The notes: generated by a model not told the origin, from the letters alone. Numbered from the stretch's first letter, positions 1-7,882 are shown. The stretch: DNA of 64,000 bases from Chryseomicrobium excrementi (GCF_002798305.1 NZ_PCGR01000002.1:544034-608033); one strand, 5' to 3'. A program made the numbers and translations.

Positions 1-325
1 CTGTAGCGAGTGTTACGAACAAAAAGCCTGCAGAACGCCAGCCTCGCTTCATCATTAGACCGAACACTAGGACGATTATTAGCATCTCCAGAGCTACAAT
101 CGCGTGGAATGGCCCAAGCGGCAAGCCTCCCGTGAAAGCAGAAATCAGATGGCCGAAAGCAGCGATGACGCCAGCCCAGACAGGACCTAAAAACAGCGTA
201 CTGATCAGTGCCGGGGCAAGATCCAATGCCACGCTGCTAAACGGACCAGGAATTTTTAATAAAGCGCCGATGCCACAAAGTGCAATAAATAGGGCAGCGA
301 GCGTCCAGTTTCGTGTTACTCCCAT
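1..325 (-). CDS. ECF transporter S component (partial, 3' end outside window)
   Basis: About 108 residues of a very hydrophobic protein are visible; the gene runs off the left edge. The Gly/Pro-rich membrane segments (TLAALFIALCGIGALLK, then a stretch with GPVWAGVIAAFGHLISA) resemble the substrate-binding S component of energy-coupling-factor vitamin transporters. It is the last visible gene of the cobUSC cluster, so a cobalamin precursor such as alpha-ribazole or cobinamide is the likely substrate (inference from context). The ATG at 325 has AAAGGAGA seven bases upstream and overlaps the end of the preceding CobU-like gene by 10 bp, which suggests translational coupling. Its ATPase and T component are not in view. 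Confidence 0.7.
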   Translation of the reverse strand, partial: MGVTRNWTLAALFIALCGIGALLKIPGPFSSVALDLAPALISTLFLGPVWAGVIAAFGHLISAFTGGLPLGPFHAIVALEMLIIVLVFGLMMKRGWRSAGFLFVTLAT

Positions 326-714
326 GGCGATTCTCCTTTTCGCATCTCGATTAAGCCGTACCACACCTGGGTCACGGATGTTGCCTTTTCAACGAGAAGC
401 TGCGTGATGCGACCACTTTCATCTCGGTAAATGCGCTGGTGTTTCTCCATCGGAACGATGCCGCGTGAGACATCTTCGATAATCCAAATGACGTTACTAG
501 TAGGTAGTATGTAAGTTTCTAGCCAGTTGATACGCTGTTCGCGAGTTATGGGAAACAAGACTTGTGGGATGCTATCGATGACGAGGACGTCCGTTTTTTG
601 GTCCCAGTTTTCGATGCTATCTGAAAGCCACGTAGAGGTCAGTCCGTTTCGTGCGAGGTAGTCGCGAACCAACGCGCGCTTTCCGTTATGGGCACCTCCG
701 AGTACGATGTGCAT
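316..714 (-). CDS. Short CobU-like protein with altered P-loop
   Basis: A 132-residue protein starting MHIVLGGAHNGKR. The N-terminus resembles the GGxRSGKS P-loop of CobU (adenosylcobinamide kinase/guanylyltransferase), but the Ser/Thr after the lysine is Arg. The protein is about 60 residues shorter than the full CobU encoded upstream at 1920-2498. A second in-frame ATG lies at 720, but AGGAGG sits directly against it and is correctly spaced (7 bases) for 714, so 714 is preferred. The start lies inside the 3' end of the cobC-like gene (76-bp overlap). Position in the B12 cluster suggests a role in lower-loop assembly or its regulation; whether it binds nucleotide is uncertain. Confidence 0.6.
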   Translation of the reverse strand: MHIVLGGAHNGKRALVRDYLARNGLTSTWLSDSIENWDQKTDVLVIDSIPQVLFPITREQRINWLETYILPTSNVIWIIEDVSRGIVPMEKHQRIYRDESGRITQLLVEKATSVTQVWYGLIEMRKGESPWE

Positions 715-1247
715 AGCCATTCCTCCTGCTTTTCTAGTGTAAAGTGTGCCACGGTATCATGTGTTGCGTGTGCTTCTAAGAAATTTGATTCGGTCCACAG
801 GCTTTTCAGCAAACGAATGACGCCTCCATGGACCACGAGAATAAGAGGACCTGATGCAGCGTTCAAAAGGTCTTCGATAATTTCCGTAACTCGCTTGTTG
901 AATGTCTCAAACGATTCGCCTCCTGTGGCTGTGACCTCAAACGGATTATCAAGCCATGCCTGGTAAGTCGTATCCTCACAAAGTTCGGCATAAGTCTTTT
1001 GCTCCCAGTCTCCGAAGTGTAGTTCACGGAGCGCATCATGCTCTACAAGTTCCGCATTCGGAAAATACCTTTTCGCCGTTTCGAGGGTCCGTTTGAGGTC
1101 ACTCGTATGTATTTGAAATGATGCGTTACTTAGTGGTATTACATCGCTTGAGACGATTGGTTCATCCGTCCAGCCGATGTACTGTTTATTCCGGTTCCCT
1201 GCTGTCGGCAAATGCCGCATCACAAAAAGCTGAGTAGAACGAGCCAT
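639..1247 (-). CDS. cobC: Histidine phosphatase, probable alpha-ribazole-5'-phosphate phosphatase
   Basis: A 202-residue histidine-phosphatase-superfamily protein. The catalytic RHG-type motif reads VMRHLPTAGN near residue 10, and a second conserved histidine lies in VVHGGVIR. CobC enzymes remove phosphate from alpha-ribazole-5'-phosphate (or the cobalamin phosphate) late in B12 assembly. The gene lies between cobS and a CobU-like gene and overlaps cobS by 28 bp. The frame is open further upstream, but ATG 1247 is where family similarity begins and GGAGG lies 12 bases before it. The last 25 or so codons overlap the next gene. Enzymes of this fold vary in substrate, so the exact substrate rests on context. 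Confidence 0.75.
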   Translation of the reverse strand: MARSTQLFVMRHLPTAGNRNKQYIGWTDEPIVSSDVIPLSNASFQIHTSDLKRTLETAKRYFPNAELVEHDALRELHFGDWEQKTYAELCEDTTYQAWLDNPFEVTATGGESFETFNKRVTEIIEDLLNAASGPLILVVHGGVIRLLKSLWTESNFLEAHATHDTVAHFTLEKQEEWLCTSYSEVPITESARWFATTSHETD

Positions 1248-1966
1248 AGCACCAGTTCGCCTCCTTCCACAAATGCCCCGCACATGTCTCCGGACGAGCC
1301 GCCGAAGTGTTTGCGCGTCCACCACTTGAATAACCAGAGGAACACAAGAAGTGCAGCGGCTACGAGAAGCATCTTCGGAACTATAAGCACTACGGCCAGA
1401 AGCCACGCAAAGTGCCCTATAGTTAGTACGCCATAATGAAACTTCTCTCTGAAAAAGTGCGCCATCCCAGAAGCTTTCGCGGGAGTCGTACTGATCAAAT
1501 AGAGAGTCATCCCGCTCCGGATCAGAACAGGTATTGCAAGAAAGTAGAGGAGTGAGACATCTGCAGTCAGCAGTTGTAGGTATATGGCGAGTCGCAATAA
1601 CAGCGCCATGCCAATTGCCATCGCACCAAATGCCCCGATGCGTGGGTCTTTTAAAATCTCTTGGCGTCTAGCTATATCACCATACGAAAAATAAGCATCG
1701 GCTGTGTCGGCAAGTCCGTCTAGATGCAATCCTCCTGTAAACGCCAAACGCACGAGAAGCAGCAAGGTCGCTACGAGAAACAGATGGAACGAGGTAGGAG
1801 CGATATTTGATATTCCGAACAATAATGCCCCTTCAAGCAGCCCAATGAGTGGAAAGAACAAAAACATCGCCGTCACCGACTGCTTCGTCATCGGCAAGTT
1901 CATACGGATGGGGATTTGACTAAAGAACTGTAAGGCTAACGGCAATCCGCTGAGAGTCTGTTTCAT
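1220..1966 (-). CDS. cobS: Adenosylcobinamide-GDP ribazoletransferase
   Basis: A 248-residue polytopic membrane protein. Near residue 80 it carries the family signature GGLHLDGLADTADAYFSYGD, whose acidic residues bind metal; a second cluster, FGGSSGDMCGAFVEGGE, is near the C-terminus. CobS joins adenosylcobinamide-GDP to alpha-ribazole (phosphate) to make adenosylcobalamin. The start at 1966 has GGAG upstream and lies inside the 3' end of cobU (47-bp overlap); its own 3' end overlaps the cobC-like start. cobU-cobS-cobC is a standard salvage set. Confidence 0.93.
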   Translation of the reverse strand: MKQTLSGLPLALQFFSQIPIRMNLPMTKQSVTAMFLFFPLIGLLEGALLFGISNIAPTSFHLFLVATLLLLVRLAFTGGLHLDGLADTADAYFSYGDIARRQEILKDPRIGAFGAMAIGMALLLRLAIYLQLLTADVSLLYFLAIPVLIRSGMTLYLISTTPAKASGMAHFFREKFHYGVLTIGHFAWLLAVVLIVPKMLLVAAALLVFLWLFKWWTRKHFGGSSGDMCGAFVEGGELVLWLVLLSFL

Positions 1967-2498
1967 TGGCTGGCTCCTTCCATACTTTAGGCAGCCCGAA
2001 GACGACTTCGATGCTGGCGTCACTTTCTTTCACGATCCACTGGTGAAGCGAGCCGAGCCAGTTGCGGTATTCTTCCGTTTCCGGATACACCGAGACCGGT
2101 TCATCGAACACTTCGTTCGATACCAAAATCACCGGAATACCGGCTTCTTTCCATGTGAGGATCTGGTGTTTCAATGCGTCGACAAGAGCATGTTTATCTA
2201 CATCCGCAAACCAAAAGTTGCCGAGCCACGTCGTCAGACAGTCCCAGAGAACGGCCTGCTCTTTGTAAAACGGACGGTCGAGTGGCGTCAGTTCGTCTCG
2301 CACTTCAATGGTCTCCCAAAGAATGCCCGACTGGTCTCTCAGGTCCCTATGATGCTGGATCCGAGCCTTCATTTCGTCATCGAGTGCTTGGCCGGATGCG
2401 ATGTAGAGCGGGGGACGCGCGCCAGTCAGAGTGGCGGCTAACCGTTCTGCGTATTGGCTTTTCCCGCTACGGGCGCCCCCTGAAATAAAAATAAGCAT
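1920..2498 (-). CDS. cobU: Adenosylcobinamide kinase / adenosylcobinamide-phosphate guanylyltransferase
   Basis: A 192-residue protein with Walker A GGARSGKS at residues 7-14 and the downstream HH pair (RIQHHRDLR) in the region where CobU carries its guanylylated histidine. It phosphorylates adenosylcobinamide and transfers GMP to it, supplying the substrate of CobS next door. Length fits full-size CobU. GCAGGAGGA precedes the ATG. It is the first gene of the minus-strand cob cluster, separated by only 53 bp from a divergent gene, and no riboswitch fits in that gap. Confidence 0.93.
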   Translation of the reverse strand: MLIFISGGARSGKSQYAERLAATLTGARPPLYIASGQALDDEMKARIQHHRDLRDQSGILWETIEVRDELTPLDRPFYKEQAVLWDCLTTWLGNFWFADVDKHALVDALKHQILTWKEAGIPVILVSNEVFDEPVSVYPETEEYRNWLGSLHQWIVKESDASIEVVFGLPKVWKEPANETDSQRIAVSLTVL

Positions 2499-2551
2499 AG
2501 AGATTCCTCCTGCGGTTTTGTATACTACTCCTCAAGGAGAGAGGTGTTCAC

Positions 2552-3949
2552 ATGATCCGACTGGCGGTCACAAGTGATGTCCACGGTGAGGAGCGCAACT
2601 ATCGTGCTCTTGTCCACGAATTGAAAACGAAGAACTATGATCTGGTGCTTGATAACGGTGATTTTTTTTACGGCAGTCCGGAGGCGTTCTATTACGAAGA
2701 GAACGCCATCTGGCCACCGATTCTAGAACTTGCGGATGAAGTCGTGACAGTCGCCGTTCCAGGAAATCACGATTTTACGCATTCGTACGAGACGTTTGAG
2801 AAAGCGCGGCGCCTTGCGAAGTTCGAATGGATCTGTGCGAACGTCTCCGGGTTCAAGCCGTACACGGTGCGCAACGTCTCGGGAGTGAAAGTCGTTATCC
2901 TCGGTCTCACGACTTCGATGGTCAGGGAATGGGATGAGACGGGACAACTTCGTGACCTTGAGATTTCAAGTCCATTAGGCGCACTGCGAAAATGGATTTC
3001 GGTCATTCGCGAGGAGGAGCAACCAGATATCCTGATTGTCAGTTACCACGGTGGGTTCTCGAAAGACCCTGATAGCGGTGTGCCATTTCACGGTGCGCCA
3101 ACTGAGAACGAAGCACTTGCTATTGCGGAAGCGTTTCCTGACATCGACTTGTTGATCACAGGCCACCAGCACCTGCGAATAAACAGCGTTGTGAACGGTG
3201 TGAAAGTCATCCAACCAGGGTCTCATGCCACGGGCTATATGGATATTACAATCAATCAGTCGAGTGAAGGTTACAAAGTCGCAGCTGAGTTCGTCTCGCT
3301 ATCTACTCAGCGTACCACAGAACCGACGCTTGCAGACGCGTGGCTTGATGAAGTCATCGCAGATGTGGCAGTGGATGAACGGTTTTCCGGAATGCTTGAA
3401 GCGCGTCTTCAGAAGCAGCCATTTCACGCGCTCATTCACGACGTGTTTGTCAAAGCGACTGTAGCGGAGCTCACGGTGTTTGAGATGCCGTATCTCGAGA
3501 GTGGGGGCTTTTTCGGACCTGTGACACGCCGAGACGTGCTGCGGCATACGCCTCACAAAGCGCCGCTCCATGTCATTGAACTGACAGGACGTGACGTCCG
3601 GTCCCTCCTCGAACAAGGAGCGGCTGTTTTTGCGAAGCACCCTGAAACGGGAGCGGTCTGTTTTGCGACGGAGCTTCCAGAACTGGCTCCCGCGCCTTAT
3701 GTTTTCGATGTATGGGGCGGTATCGACTATGCATTCGACTTCAGCCAGCCTGTAGGCGCTCGTTTGATTTCGTGTCAAGTGAACGGCGTCGATATTCAGC
3801 AAGGCCAGGTGTTCCGGGTCGCCGTCAATCGCTACCGGTTGACGGGGTATGATTTCCCTCTCTACAAAACAGCGAAGGTGCTCTCTGTGACAGAGCGCAC
3901 CATTCCGCATATCCTGCTTGATGCCTTAAGTGGCGTCTCCGTTACTTGA
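2552..3949 (+). CDS. Bifunctional metallophosphatase / 5'-nucleotidase (YunD-like)
   Basis: 465 residues. An N-terminal calcineurin-like metallophosphoesterase domain carries the metal-binding motifs SDVHGE (near 8), DNGDFF (near 34), PGNHDF (near 70), SYHGG (near 165) and GHQH (near 204). A C-terminal 5'-nucleotidase domain follows from about 300. Length and two-domain plan match B. subtilis YunD, a cytosolic nucleotidase-type protein without signal peptide. AAGGAGAGAGG precedes the ATG. It is the only plus-strand gene within the B12 region, lying between btuF and cobU. Its stop overlaps the btuF stop by 8 bp, leaving no intergenic room for terminators between the convergent genes. Confidence 0.85.
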   Translation: MIRLAVTSDVHGEERNYRALVHELKTKNYDLVLDNGDFFYGSPEAFYYEENAIWPPILELADEVVTVAVPGNHDFTHSYETFEKARRLAKFEWICANVSGFKPYTVRNVSGVKVVILGLTTSMVREWDETGQLRDLEISSPLGALRKWISVIREEEQPDILIVSYHGGFSKDPDSGVPFHGAPTENEALAIAEAFPDIDLLITGHQHLRINSVVNGVKVIQPGSHATGYMDITINQSSEGYKVAAEFVSLSTQRTTEPTLADAWLDEVIADVAVDERFSGMLEARLQKQPFHALIHDVFVKATVAELTVFEMPYLESGGFFGPVTRRDVLRHTPHKAPLHVIELTGRDVRSLLEQGAAVFAKHPETGAVCFATELPELAPAPYVFDVWGGIDYAFDFSQPVGARLISCQVNGVDIQQGQVFRVAVNRYRLTGYDFPLYKTAKVLSVTERTIPHILLDALSGVSVT

Positions 3950-4862
3950 ACAGCTCTGGATACACGGTCTTCGCCGCAAGTTCCACCGCTTCGCCGATAC
4001 GAGTCGCCGGACGGCTCATGATGTCGCTATCGACTTGGAAGATCGCGTCTTCCTTAACTGCTGTGATGCTGTCAAATGCAGGACGCGATTTGATTTCACC
4101 GATTGGGTCTTCGACATAGTTCACAGTCGTCAAAATCACTTCTGGATTCTTCTCGATGATACTTTCAGCCGAGACGTTGAACCAGCCTTGTTGGTCAGCA
4201 AATACGTTTTCGATACCAGCTGCTTTCAAGATCTCTTGTTGGAATGAGCCTTCACCAGCAGACCAGATGTCTGGAGCAGGGGAGATTTCAAAGTACGTAA
4301 GTTTCTTCGTTTCGAGTGACGCGACTTTTTCTGTCACCCCATCTATTTGTGCTTTGATTTCGTCGACGAGCTCGTCACCGCGTTCTTCTTGACCGACGAC
4401 AGTCGCGATTTGTTCGATGTCACCGTAGACGTCTTCAAAAGTAGCAGCTGTCTCAATCACAAATACAGGAATGCCGGCTTCTTCAAGTGGTGCGATCTGC
4501 AGGTCATCCCCGATTGTGTAGGCGATGACGACATCCGGGTCTAGCTCGATGATGCGTTCTGCATTGATGGTCATAGAGTCCGAGATGCGCTCGATATCCG
4601 CAGCTTCTGCTGGGTATGTATCAAATTCCGTAACGCCAACCACTTTGTCGCCGACACCTAAATCAAAGAGGATTTCCGTGTTGCTTGGCTGCAAAGACAC
4701 AATCGTCTCCGGTACGTCCGGTAGCGTCACGTCTTCGCCGCGGTCATCAGTCACCGTATATTCGGTCGATTCCGGTTGTTCTACTGCTTGTGAAGATTCT
4801 TGTTGTTGGCAGCCTGCTAGAAAGAGTGTCAGGGCAGCTGCTGCTGTGAGCCATTTTTTCAT
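3942..4862 (-). CDS. btuF: Cobalamin-type ABC transporter substrate-binding lipoprotein
   Basis: 306 residues. The lipoprotein signal ends in LFLAGC, so Cys would be lipidated and the protein anchored outside the membrane. The mature part has the BtuF/FecB periplasmic-binding fold, with PETIVSLQPSNTEILFDLG near residue 50 and the C-terminal RPATRIGEAVE segment. The start at 4862 fits the lipoprotein signal; AAGGA lies about 10 bases upstream. It is 7 bp downstream of the adenosyltransferase gene and under the same B12 riboswitch, so cobalamin or cobinamide is the likely ligand. The partner permease and ATPase (btuCD) are not adjacent and must be elsewhere or shared. Confidence 0.87.
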   Translation of the reverse strand: MKKWLTAAAALTLFLAGCQQQESSQAVEQPESTEYTVTDDRGEDVTLPDVPETIVSLQPSNTEILFDLGVGDKVVGVTEFDTYPAEAADIERISDSMTINAERIIELDPDVVIAYTIGDDLQIAPLEEAGIPVFVIETAATFEDVYGDIEQIATVVGQEERGDELVDEIKAQIDGVTEKVASLETKKLTYFEISPAPDIWSAGEGSFQQEILKAAGIENVFADQQGWFNVSAESIIEKNPEVILTTVNYVEDPIGEIKSRPAFDSITAVKEDAIFQVDSDIMSRPATRIGEAVELAAKTVYPELFK

Positions 4863-4869
4863 GAGTGCG

Positions 4870-5400
4870 TCATCCTTTTCCATATGATTTTGAGTGAAAG
4901 ACAATTTCTTCAGTGTCTTGGTTGTCGTTGACGGCAACTGCGAGGACAAAGAACACGTTTGCGAGCAAGCCGAGGAATGAGAACAACATCTCGTCTACTT
5001 CGCGTTCTGTTGAGACGTGATGCAACGCCCGGTACGATTTCTTCGCTTCGCTCCGGCACACGTGTAGAAGAGCGGCGCCTTTTGTACCTTGCGGCAGATA
5101 GAAGTTCTGCCAGTCATCCCGCCGTGCAATGTACCGGTCGTAGACGCCATCGAGCCAGTCTAGATCTTGCTGGGTGATCGCCATACGGCCGCGCACTGAG
5201 CCGTTCACATGATAAGCAAGCGGCTGCAGGTGCTCAAGAATCGCCACTTCTTCGTGCTGCTGTTCGTCTCGCAGTACAGCAAGCGCTTCGCCGATACGCG
5301 TCGTCAACGAATCCGTGCGAATCTCGTAATCGACGAGGCAACTTTTCTCGCGCATGAACGGGTAACACGTGTAGCGAGCCTTCGATTTCGTTTTTGTCAT
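4870..5400 (-). CDS. PduO-like cob(I)alamin adenosyltransferase, divergent
   Basis: 176 residues. The C-terminal half matches the PduO-type helical bundle (LPQGTKGAALLHVCRSEAKK, then a helix ending FFVLAVAVN), but the usual N-terminal TKTGDxGxT ATP loop is reduced to MTKTKSKARYT. PduO-type enzymes adenosylate cob(I)alamin. The start is set at 5400 because AAAGGAG precedes it and upstream codons belong to the riboswitch leader and terminator. It is the first gene behind the B12 riboswitch and is followed after 7 bp by btuF. The loss of the canonical ATP loop makes catalytic activity uncertain; it could be a divergent or regulatory homologue. Confidence 0.65.
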   Translation of the reverse strand: MTKTKSKARYTCYPFMREKSCLVDYEIRTDSLTTRIGEALAVLRDEQQHEEVAILEHLQPLAYHVNGSVRGRMAITQQDLDWLDGVYDRYIARRDDWQNFYLPQGTKGAALLHVCRSEAKKSYRALHHVSTEREVDEMLFSFLGLLANVFFVLAVAVNDNQDTEEIVFHSKSYGKG

Positions 5401-5436
5401 AAAGCTCCTTTCCATCTTGTGTCCACGTTTCCCAAC

Positions 5437-5465
5437 AAAAAAAGCTGCCTCCGAAGAGACAGCTT
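5437..5465 (-). terminator. Riboswitch expression-platform terminator
   Basis: On the minus strand AAGCTGTCTC pairs with GAGGCAGCTT around a TTCG tetraloop (10 pairs, one G-U) and is followed by a run of T. It lies between the B12 aptamer and the adenosyltransferase start, where a transcription-attenuating riboswitch would have it. Confidence 0.88.
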
Positions 5466-5537
5466 GGAAATGGAAACGGTTCATCATAACGAAATGAAGA
5501 AAGTCTCCATTTCCCAATCCCCGAAGAAACGTAACAA

Positions 5538-5695
5538 ACGGTTTTGCTCGGCAGGTCTTCTGGCTTGCGTCATCCTCTAGCTCCCTTCCCGTGCAGCCTG
5601 CACAGTGGTTCTTGAGCTTTCGTCAGCGTCACAGTTGCGGGGACAGCGTTAGATTCTCACTAACTTCCCTTTTAAACTACATGTTGTAGTACCTG
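5538..5695 (-). promoter_or_regulatory. Cobalamin (B12) riboswitch
   Basis: Read on the minus strand, the leader contains the conserved blocks of the cobalamin aptamer in order: AAAGGGAAGTTAGTGAGAAT, then GCTGTCCCCGCAACTGTGAC, and finally the B12 box AGCCAGAAGACCTGCCG (about 5549-5565). A terminator hairpin follows at 5437-5465, so ligand binding should switch off transcription of the adenosyltransferase-btuF genes. The boundaries given are approximate. Confidence 0.95.
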
Positions 5696-5737
5696 AACAA
5701 AACATCCACAAAATATTGAATTCATAAAACCGAGATA

Positions 5738-5767
5738 AGTATAGCATTGTTGGATTCGTAGGAGCAA
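5738..5767 (-). promoter_or_regulatory. Promoter of the B12 riboswitch transcript
   Basis: Minus-strand -35 TTGCTC (5762-5767), 18-bp spacer, extended -10 TGCTATACT (hexamer 5738-5743). Transcription would start near 5730, about 35 bases before the aptamer. Confidence 0.6.
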
Positions 5768-5793
5768 TAGGCTAAAAAATTTCGTGTTGTTTC

Positions 5794-5843
5794 TTTAGAT
5801 AATAATGTCAATTCAGTTAGCTAAAGGATTATACTTATCTAAA
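5794..5843. repeat. Inverted repeat upstream of the SUKH-like gene
   Basis: TTTAGATAA (5794-5802) and TTATCTAAA (5835-5843) are perfect inverted copies 32 bp apart. The right arm overlaps a possible -10 TATACT (5830-5835) for the plus-strand gene at 5870, so this could be a regulator site. The same TATACTTATCT string occurs in the divergent riboswitch promoter. Confidence 0.4.
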
Positions 5844-5869
5844 ACGCCAGTCGCTAAAGGAGCCCATCC

Positions 5870-6694
5870 ATGCACCCAAACTACAAGATGCCCAAGCTCT
5901 ACAACCAACTAAAAACTCTAGACAAAAAACTTCAAAAAGAAGGCTATTCACTCTTTGATCAATTCGGCCTTCTATTGAGTGAAGATGTTACGCATTATCA
6001 AGTAACGCCACTCGACGTAATTCCTTTCGGAAGTATTGGTGTAGATGGGATTCATTACGGACTCTTGACGGACTTTGGAAAAATTCAAGACATCGAGGAA
6101 GCCTTCATTGTGCTGATCGCACCTATGGATTTCGGAGATCAACATAAGATTGTGGCTAGAAATTTTCGTGAATTCTTGAATTTAGCTTGGACGACTGGGA
6201 ATGCTATCGATGTCGCGAACTTTAAACTAGTCAAGACTGAAGAAGACTACGCTCGTATGCTTTCTGATTTTAAAAAGTCTCATAAAGAGATGGATGATGA
6301 CTACAAAAGAGAGACATCCCATGTACTGAAACGAATTCGAGAGGAATTTGATGTGAAGCCCATTGAAAGTATTTATGAGTATATCGAAATCGAAGTGAAA
6401 GCAGCTCGCGAGAAGCAAATCGTCATGTCAACGCTTGATGGACTTGGTGTAGTGGGAGAAGAGGGAGTACATACGAAATTCGAGGTTAAGGAAGATGAAG
6501 ATGTTGACGTGGAGCTGCTAAAAGCATTTCTCGCTACGAGCTCTAAGGAAAGCAAGCTTGCCTTCATACGAGACGTTCAATTTACGAATCATCATCTCGA
6601 TGATCGGGAAATGATGCAAGTGATTCGCAACGAGCTAGAAAAACAGGGATTGCGCTATGAACGCAAGGCATTTGATTTCATTAAAAGCTTTTAG
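5870..6694 (+). CDS. SUKH/SMI1-KNR4-like protein
   Basis: 274 residues, soluble. Residues about 38-110 contain the string VTPLDVIPFGSIGVDGIHYG and then IVLIAPMDFG and NFREFLNLAW. Together these are the pattern of a SMI1/KNR4 (SUKH)-type domain common in Bacillus hypothetical proteins. The C-terminal part is charged and helical with no motif I recognise. AAAGGAGCCC precedes the ATG. SUKH proteins are sometimes immunity proteins for secreted toxins, but no toxin gene is adjacent, so no specific role is proposed. Confidence 0.6.
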   Translation: MHPNYKMPKLYNQLKTLDKKLQKEGYSLFDQFGLLLSEDVTHYQVTPLDVIPFGSIGVDGIHYGLLTDFGKIQDIEEAFIVLIAPMDFGDQHKIVARNFREFLNLAWTTGNAIDVANFKLVKTEEDYARMLSDFKKSHKEMDDDYKRETSHVLKRIREEFDVKPIESIYEYIEIEVKAAREKQIVMSTLDGLGVVGEEGVHTKFEVKEDEDVDVELLKAFLATSSKESKLAFIRDVQFTNHHLDDREMMQVIRNELEKQGLRYERKAFDFIKSF

Positions 6695-6813
6695 TAGCAA
6701 CCAGTAAAGCAGGGAAGTGTAGTTTGTGTTAACTGTAACTCAAGATTCTTGCATGCATCATTACACTCTATACTTTGTACAGGTACTAACTCTCGTGGAT
6801 TCTCCGCGTGCAT

Positions 6814-6842
6814 TTGTAAACCTTCCCAATACCGACTATAAT
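6814..6842 (+). promoter_or_regulatory. SigA-type promoter of the HEAT-repeat gene
   Basis: TTGTAA (6814-6819), 17-bp spacer, TATAAT (6837-6842), ending 51 bp before the start codon at 6894. Confidence 0.7.
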
Positions 6843-6893
6843 GAAGGGATGCTATTCGCACGTAGAGGTAGACTAGCTGAATGAGGAGAGATA

Positions 6894-7349
6894 ATGATGA
6901 CTGAAAACCATACAGAACAAACGGTAACAGAACTGATCGGCAAGGCCCGTGACCGCTCGAGCTGGGAGACACGCCTGCAAGCTATCAAAGAGCTAGAGAA
7001 CCACGATACGCCAAAAACGCGTGACGTCCTGATCAGCCTAGCGACGCATGACCGCGTGTATGCCGTAAAGGAAGAAGCAGCGAGCATCGCAAACCGCATG
7101 AACTATACGACGAACGAAGGCAAGAAAGTTGTGGTCACTAAGAAAGACACGAAGTACAAGAACAGTGACTTCACGAAACTGTTCCACCAAGTGAAGCGTG
7201 AGCTTGAAATGGAAGAGTTCGACTTGGATGTATTTAAAGAGAAGTTCAGCACAACAAATCCAGAGATGTACGACGTGATGCAATACGAGCACAAAGATAA
7301 GTTCGACCAGTGGATCGAGAACCGCTATATGAACTTGCCGAAGAAATAA
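6894..7349 (+). CDS. HEAT-repeat domain protein
   Basis: 151 residues, soluble, without signal peptide. The helical N-terminal part (SSWETRLQAIKELENHDTPK, then DVLISLATHDRVYAVKEEAA) reads as a pair of HEAT-like helical repeats. The C-terminal half is a charged domain ending DQWIENRYMNLPKK. Two ATGs lie at 6894 and 6897; GAGGAG precedes both. Monocistronic, with its own promoter and terminator. The partner bound by the HEAT surface is unknown. Confidence 0.65.
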   Translation: MMTENHTEQTVTELIGKARDRSSWETRLQAIKELENHDTPKTRDVLISLATHDRVYAVKEEAASIANRMNYTTNEGKKVVVTKKDTKYKNSDFTKLFHQVKRELEMEEFDLDVFKEKFSTTNPEMYDVMQYEHKDKFDQWIENRYMNLPKK

Positions 7350-7363
7350 ATAGTACTTTTCTG

Positions 7364-7390
7364 ACCGGCCTTTCACAGGTCGGTTTTTTT
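7364..7390 (+). terminator. Rho-independent terminator
   Basis: ACCGGCCT pairs with AGGTCGGT (one G-U) around TTCAC, followed by seven T; 14 bp after the HEAT-repeat gene. Confidence 0.9.
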
Positions 7391-7461
7391 GTGGGAGAAT
7401 AATGGTTCCCACGTGCTTATCGCTAGTGATTAGTTCGTTGTCGGTATTCTAAGGTGTAGAA

Positions 7462-7612
7462 GATACTTGAGGAACTGCAGCAGATAATTCGTGATTTTAG
7501 ACCGATACTCGACCAGCTGCGGCAGATACTCAGCAATGTAGCAGATACTTGAAGAACTGCAGCCGATATTTCGTAATCTAAGATCGATACTCGACTAACT
7601 GAGGCAGATACT
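7462..7612. repeat. 21-bp-period intergenic array, GCAGATACT family
   Basis: Eight degenerate units share the core GATACT/GATAnT. GATA starts at 7462, 7483, 7504, 7525, 7544, 7565, 7586 and 7607, so every step is 21 bp except one of 19. The surrounding bases (AACTGCAGC, CTGCGGC) are also loosely repeated. This and the next array fill most of the 533-bp gap between the HEAT-repeat and membrane-protein genes. No convincing gene lies here. Confidence 0.85.
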
Positions 7613-7677
7613 CCTTAACTTCCCATAGACAATGGATTGTCTTTCTCTATTTCTTGTGAAAGAAAGAAAGCCAAAAC

Positions 7678-7819
7678 CTGTCTCGACGATTCGGAGCAAT
7701 CTGCCGATGTAAAACGACCATCTGCCGACGTAAAACAATCAACTGCCGACGATAATCCCGCATCGAAATCTGTCTCGACGATTCGGAGCAATCTGCCGAT
7801 GTAAAACGACCATCTGCCG
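7678..7819. repeat. 21-bp-period array CTGCCGA with a 50-bp perfect duplication
   Basis: CTGCCG occurs at 7701, 7722 and 7743 and again at 7793 and 7814 (21-bp steps within each block). A 50-bp stretch beginning CTGTCTCGACG is repeated without change at 7678-7727 and 7770-7819. An open frame runs through it on the minus strand, but it only reflects the repeat. Confidence 0.88.
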
Positions 7820-7882
7820 CTGCTAAATAGGGCAAGTAAAAGAATGTTTTTCTGTATGATGGCTCATCCTCAAATTGTGTTT

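Noticed and set aside
3299-3910. 203-codon minus-strand frame opposite the metallophosphatase gene
   Set aside because: Antisense shadow with Arg-rich composition, no ribosome site and no recognisable domain.
7462-7820. CRISPR-like array
   Set aside because: Units are degenerate and contiguous, with no alternation of constant repeat and unique spacer, and no cas genes are present.
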